Shown: one piece after another, positions 60,668 to 64,000 of the stretch | Layout: every line of letters starts with the position of its first letter | Numbering within the stretch: position 1 is the stretch's first letter | Origin: an uncultured Granulosicoccus sp. | GTDB taxonomy: Bacteria > Pseudomonadota > Gammaproteobacteria > Granulosicoccales > Granulosicoccaceae | Assembly: GCA_947495035.1 (NCBI GenBank) | Contig: CANLXI010000028.1 | Location: 26,935 to 90,934 of the forward strand | Reading direction: 5' to 3' | Length of the DNA stretch: 64,000 bases | Made by a program: the position numbers and the translations under genes | The notes under the pieces: generated by a model | What the model was told of the DNA's origin: nothing | Seen by the model: only the letters and a program-made list of their open reading frames with translations | Databases searched by the model: none

Positions 60668-61510
60668 TCATTTGGTAGTGGTCGACTTTCCTGCCGCTGC
60701 GCGATGGGTGCGGCGGCGCAGCCATAGAAAGATGCCCAGAAACAGGCCGATGATCAGGAAGGAGAAGATCGTTGTCAGTGTGCCCAGCGCATACAGCACG
60801 GGTGTGGTGACGCTGGTTGTCATGCCGTAGATTTCCAGAGGCAAGGTGTTGTACGAGCCGGCCGTCAGCAGTGTTCGGGCAAATTCATCGTAGGAAAGCG
60901 TAAAGCCGAACAGACCGACGCCAATCAGGCTTGGCGCGATCAGTGGCAGGACGATGTACCGAATGACCTGCCAGTTGCTGGCTCCCAGATCACGCGCCGC
61001 TTCTTCATAACGGCTGTCGAACCGATTGAAGACGGCGAACATGATCAGCAGACCGAAGGGGAGAGTCCAGGTCAGTTGTGAACCCAGTCCGGAGGTGGAC
61101 CAGTGCACATCCATGTCCAGCACGTTGAACAGGATGCCCACGCCCAGCGATATCAGTATGGAGGGGATGATCAGACTGGTAATGATCAGATAGAACACCA
61201 GGCTGGATCCGTGAAAACGTCGTCGAAAGGCCATGCCTCCCATCAGCGACACAACGACCGTGACTACCATCACGATCAGACCCAGTGTCAGCGAGCGGCG
61301 GAAGGAGCCCCAGATATCGCCCACGGCCTGTTGCTCGAACAGATTGCGAAACCAGTGCAGAGAGCTGCCATTCATCGGAAAGGTGAGGCCTCCGGAAGGG
61401 CCCTGGAACGAGAGAATGGCAATCGTGATTGTCGGCCCGTAGAGAAACAACACGAAGAGGGCGAAGAACAGGGCCAGCAGATAGAAGCTGAGGGGGCGTT
61501 TGTCACTCAT
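60668..61510 (-). CDS. polyamine-type ABC permease, PotC type
   Basis: A 280-residue permease with six helices and EAA-loop 'RYEEAARDLGASNWQVIRYIVLPLIAPS', typical of PotC. The start at ATG 61510 has AAGGAG eight bases upstream; a TTG at 61516 is in frame. It overlaps or abuts the potB-type stop. With PotB it should import spermidine, putrescine or a related cation. Confidence 0.9.
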   Translation of the reverse strand: MSDKRPLSFYLLALFFALFVLFLYGPTITIAILSFQGPSGGLTFPMNGSSLHWFRNLFEQQAVGDIWGSFRRSLTLGLIVMVVTVVVSLMGGMAFRRRFHGSSLVFYLIITSLIIPSILISLGVGILFNVLDMDVHWSTSGLGSQLTWTLPFGLLIMFAVFNRFDSRYEEAARDLGASNWQVIRYIVLPLIAPSLIGVGLFGFTLSYDEFARTLLTAGSYNTLPLEIYGMTTSVTTPVLYALGTLTTIFSFLIIGLFLGIFLWLRRRTHRAAAGKSTTTK

Positions 61511-61512
61511 GA

Positions 61513-62376
61513 TCAAAGCTCCTTTCTGATGTCGACAAAGCGCAGCATGATCGAGATCATCAGCAGCACGGTGGCCAACAGAACCACGGCGCTGGCCGAG
61601 GCGGCAGGGTATTGCAACAGACCGATCTCGTTGGAAATCAGGCGCCCGACCGAGGCGCTCTGTCCGCCACTCATGAACCGTACGGTAATGAAATCTCCCA
61701 TGACCAGTGTGACCACGAAGATCGATCCGATCATGATGCCGGGCTTGCTCAGGGGGATGATGACATTGGTCAGAATCTGCGTGCCCGTGGCCCCGGCGTC
61801 GCGTGCGGCTTCGATCAGACTGTGATCAATGCGCATCATGGTGTTGAAGATGGGTACGATCATGAACAGCGTGAACAGGTGCACGAAGGCCAGGATGACG
61901 GCGAAGTCCGAGAACAGCAGCCATTCCAGTGGCTGCTCGATCACCCCCATGTCCATCAGAGCGCTGTTGGCAATGCCATTTCTGCCCAGAAACGGGATCC
62001 AGGAAATCATGCGAATGATATTGGATGTCCAGAACGGTATGGTGCACAGCAGGAACAGTCCGATCTGCACGTACAGGCTGCGGACATGAAACGCCAGAAA
62101 ATACGCGACCGTAAAGCCGATGAGCAGGGTTGACGCCCAGGTGATGAAGGTGAACAACAGTGTTTTCAGATAGACCGACCAGGTGACGCTGGATGCGAAC
62201 AGGTACTGGTAGTTCTCGAACTGGAAGTCCGGAAAGTAGCTGTACTCGGTCGAGCTCCAGAAGCTGACAGTGATGATGGCCAGAATGGGCAATACCAGGA
62301 AGAATCCCAGAATCAGCACTATCGGGGATAGCTGTAGCCAGCTGATGCCGGACAGACGAAGGCGTTCCGAATTCAA
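61513..62376 (-). CDS. polyamine-type ABC permease, PotB type
   Basis: About 287 residues from the TTG at 62376, chosen because GGAG stands eight bases upstream; a longer frame starts at TTG 62442. Six helices and the EAA loop 'SLIEAARDAGATGTQILTNVIIPLSKPG' identify a PotB-type permease. 'FWTSNIIRMISWIPFLGRNGIANSAL' is a typical PotB periplasmic loop. Two hairpins separate it from the binding-protein gene upstream. Confidence 0.9.
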   Translation of the reverse strand: MNSERLRLSGISWLQLSPIVLILGFFLVLPILAIITVSFWSSTEYSYFPDFQFENYQYLFASSVTWSVYLKTLLFTFITWASTLLIGFTVAYFLAFHVRSLYVQIGLFLLCTIPFWTSNIIRMISWIPFLGRNGIANSALMDMGVIEQPLEWLLFSDFAVILAFVHLFTLFMIVPIFNTMMRIDHSLIEAARDAGATGTQILTNVIIPLSKPGIMIGSIFVVTLVMGDFITVRFMSGGQSASVGRLISNEIGLLQYPAASASAVVLLATVLLMISIMLRFVDIRKEL

Positions 62377-62454
62377 GAAAGGATCTCCGTGGGAAGGTTG
62401 CGTGAAGTGCAGAAAGTCGAGACGTTTGCGGGAATGTCCCAACTGCCGGGGAAG

Positions 62455-62516
62455 CCGCTGCGCCCTGGGAGGCAGGCGCAGCGGAACCGGCAGCTTGCCG
62501 TCCGGGGGCCGGACGG
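62455..62516 (-). terminator. two strong hairpins between PotD-like and PotB-type genes
   Basis: CCGCTGCGCC/GGCGCAGCGG (62455-62464 with 62475-62484, 10-bp perfect) and CCGTCCGG/CCGGACGG (62498-62505 with 62509-62516, 8-bp with GGG loop) lie 11 bases after the binding-protein stop on the minus strand. No T-run. They probably stabilise the upstream mRNA or lower read-through into the permeases. Confidence 0.65.
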
Positions 62517-62526
62517 CTGATCAGGC

Positions 62527-63864
62527 TCAGGCCGCGATGAATTCATTCCATTTGCGGATCATGTGCTGATTTTCATCCATGACCGAATTCCAGCAGGCCA
62601 CACTGCCCATGCGCTGTTCGAAGGAGCCTCCGTCACGCACGGCGCCGGCTTGTTCCATGACGACACCTTGCGGATTGACGATTTCGCCTTCACAGGGTTT
62701 GCCTTCGAACCAGTAGCCCCATTCATCGGCTGTCATGAAGTTCTTTGATGTTTCCGGTACGGCGGAATAGTAGCCCTGACGCATCAGATAGCCGCCTACC
62801 CAGCCCGAGAGGTACCAGTTGATGTATTCATAGGCGGCATCGAGTTCCAGGCCGCTGAGGTTTCTGGACAGACCGATCCCGCCACCCCAGGAGCGATAAC
62901 CTTCGTTCAGTGGTTGGTAGACGCAAGGGATACCCTTGGCTCTTACCGCCGAGATGGCAGGGGACCACATGGACTGGATGATCACTTCACCAGAGGCCAT
63001 CAGGTTTACACTCTCGTCGAAGCTTTTCCAGAACGCCCGGAATTGTCCATTCTTCTTCGCTTCGGTCATGATGGCCAGTGTCTTGTCGATCTCTTCACGA
63101 GTCATGTTGCCCTTGTCGCCATAGGTGATCTCACCCATGGCTTCACACACCATGGCTGCATCCATGATGCCGATGGAGGCGATGTCGAGAATGGACGCCT
63201 TGCCCTTGAACTGTGGATCGAGCAGCTGTGCCCAGGAGGTGACCTCACCGTCTATCAGATCGGGACGTATGCCCAGGGTGTCAGCATTGTAGATTGTCGG
63301 GATCAGCGTCATCCAGCCGGACTCTTCATCGATGAACTGCTTGCCATCGGGGCCGTCGACAAAGCCAACCGAATGGGGAGCCGTACCCTGAGCAATCGTG
63401 CTCTCCGGGGTCAGCTTGCCGTCCTTGAAGATGCCGACGATCTTGTCGTAGTTGGCAATCTTGCTGGTGTCCATCGCTTGCAGATTGCCGGCCGGCCAGA
63501 CTTTCTTGCAGATCCAGTATTCGATATCGGCAATATCGAACGACTTGGGCTGGGTTGCGGCTCTTTGCGCCACCGAGTCCGAATCCAGTGCGGTCATCTC
63601 CAGCGTGAAGCCGAGATCTTCCTTGACCTTGTCGGCCACATCGTTGAGATTGGAGACACCTGTGCCGAACTGGCGTAGCGTGACGTTCTTGATGTTCTGA
63701 GCCCAGAGCGTCGGCACACCGAATACGGTGGAAGCGGCGACGACTGCACTGGCAGAGGCGCCCTTGAGCAGGCGTCGTCGTTGACGTTCATGCGCGGTGA
63801 GCCCGCCACCAGAAATGTCGTGCAGAGCCTTGTTGCCTGTTCCGGGTTGACTGTCTTTCATCAT
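62527..63864 (-). CDS. polyamine-type ABC substrate-binding protein with Tat signal
   Basis: A 445-residue family 1 (PotD/PotF-like) binding protein. The N-terminus carries a twin-arginine signal 'RRRLLKGASASAVVAASTVFGVPTLWA', so it is exported folded. The body 'LNEGYRSWGGGIGLSRN' and 'AYEYINWYLSGWVGGYLMRQGYYSAV' is typical of PotD-like proteins. First gene of the operon; no ATPase gene is in the window on this strand, so it may lie beyond the right edge. AGGA is spaced better for the second of the two ATG codons (63861). The tandem repeat begins about 135 bases upstream at its far end. Confidence 0.9.
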   Translation of the reverse strand: MMKDSQPGTGNKALHDISGGGLTAHERQRRRLLKGASASAVVAASTVFGVPTLWAQNIKNVTLRQFGTGVSNLNDVADKVKEDLGFTLEMTALDSDSVAQRAATQPKSFDIADIEYWICKKVWPAGNLQAMDTSKIANYDKIVGIFKDGKLTPESTIAQGTAPHSVGFVDGPDGKQFIDEESGWMTLIPTIYNADTLGIRPDLIDGEVTSWAQLLDPQFKGKASILDIASIGIMDAAMVCEAMGEITYGDKGNMTREEIDKTLAIMTEAKKNGQFRAFWKSFDESVNLMASGEVIIQSMWSPAISAVRAKGIPCVYQPLNEGYRSWGGGIGLSRNLSGLELDAAYEYINWYLSGWVGGYLMRQGYYSAVPETSKNFMTADEWGYWFEGKPCEGEIVNPQGVVMEQAGAVRDGGSFEQRMGSVACWNSVMDENQHMIRKWNEFIAA

Positions 63865-63924
63865 GTTTCCTGTATCGTTGATTGAAGGTGGTTGAAAAAA
63901 TAGGGGTGTCCGGGCAGCCTGTCG

Positions 63925-64000
63925 CAGTCGAGCAGTCGAGCAGTCGAGCAGTCGAGCAGTCGAGCAGTCGAGCAGTCGAGCAGTCGAGCAGTCGAGCAGT
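63925..64000. repeat. tandem array of CAGTCGAG (8-mer), cut by the window edge
   Basis: Nine perfect copies of CAGTCGAG (63925-63996) and a half copy run to the last base, so the true length is unknown. It lies about 60 bases upstream of the PotD-like gene start, in its promoter or leader region. Confidence 0.95.

Overview
The window reads as chromosomal DNA of a moderately GC-rich, metabolically versatile, probably marine or saline-water gammaproteobacterium. Housekeeping-type proteins (TrhO/YceA, GcvR-like, RlmG-like, TctABC) look gammaproteobacterial. The density of solute transporters, the acrylyl-CoA reductase, the sulfatase locus and the amylosucrase-like enzyme fit an environmental heterotroph; a Granulosicoccus-like organism is my guess and is unverified. 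I see no rRNA or tRNA genes, insertion sequences, phage genes or CRISPR array. About 55 genes are supportable.

Layout. 1-10.3 kb: the end of a Gfo/Idh/MocA oxidoreductase, a nitroreductase-like protein, an AGE/YihS-type sugar isomerase, a conserved protein of unknown function, AcuI, TrhO, a membrane diguanylate cyclase, an amylosucrase-like GH13 enzyme and a GcvR-like ACT protein. 10.3-16.5 kb: a complete branched-chain/amide ABC importer (liv1) with its own GntR/FCD regulator. 16.8-24.2 kb: RlmG-like methyltransferase; a hybrid histidine kinase paired with a cytosolic periplasmic-binding-protein-like sensor that lacks a DNA-binding domain; and an HMG-CoA-lyase-like plus class III CoA-transferase pair. 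24.2-30.6 kb: a HerA-type ATPase, a phasin-like protein, a GST, a cytochrome b561/cytochrome c' pair and a mercaptopyruvate sulfurtransferase. 30.6-34.8 kb: a TctCBA tripartite transporter with a divergent LysR regulator. 35-42.7 kb: a sugar ABC importer without ATPase, then a cytoplasmic-looking sulfatase, a DUF4432 aldose-epimerase-like protein and a SulP sulfate permease, read here as a sulfated-sugar utilisation locus. 43-47.4 kb: an acyl-CoA-synthetase-like/thiolase-like pair, a nitroreductase and an ammonium transporter. 47.5-51.8 kb: an UgpBAEC-type importer. 52-57.5 kb: a second complete Liv-type importer followed by an alpha/beta hydrolase. 57.6-60.5 kb: an ExaC-type aldehyde dehydrogenase and a GAF regulator. 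60.7-63.9 kb: a polyamine-type ABC importer (Tat-exported binding protein plus two permeases).

System-level themes. Six solute importers lie here, two of them without a local ATPase. In four importer operons a strong stem-loop sits exactly between the binding-protein gene and the next transport gene, which should give excess binding protein over membrane parts. Three short tandem-repeat arrays (7-mer, 8/9-mer and 8-mer units with related sequence) occupy gaps next to transporter genes. The most unusual coding items are the kinase/PBP-like sensor pair with a possible AUA start, the thiolase-like protein that lacks a canonical catalytic cysteine, and the sulfatase-DUF4432-SulP locus.
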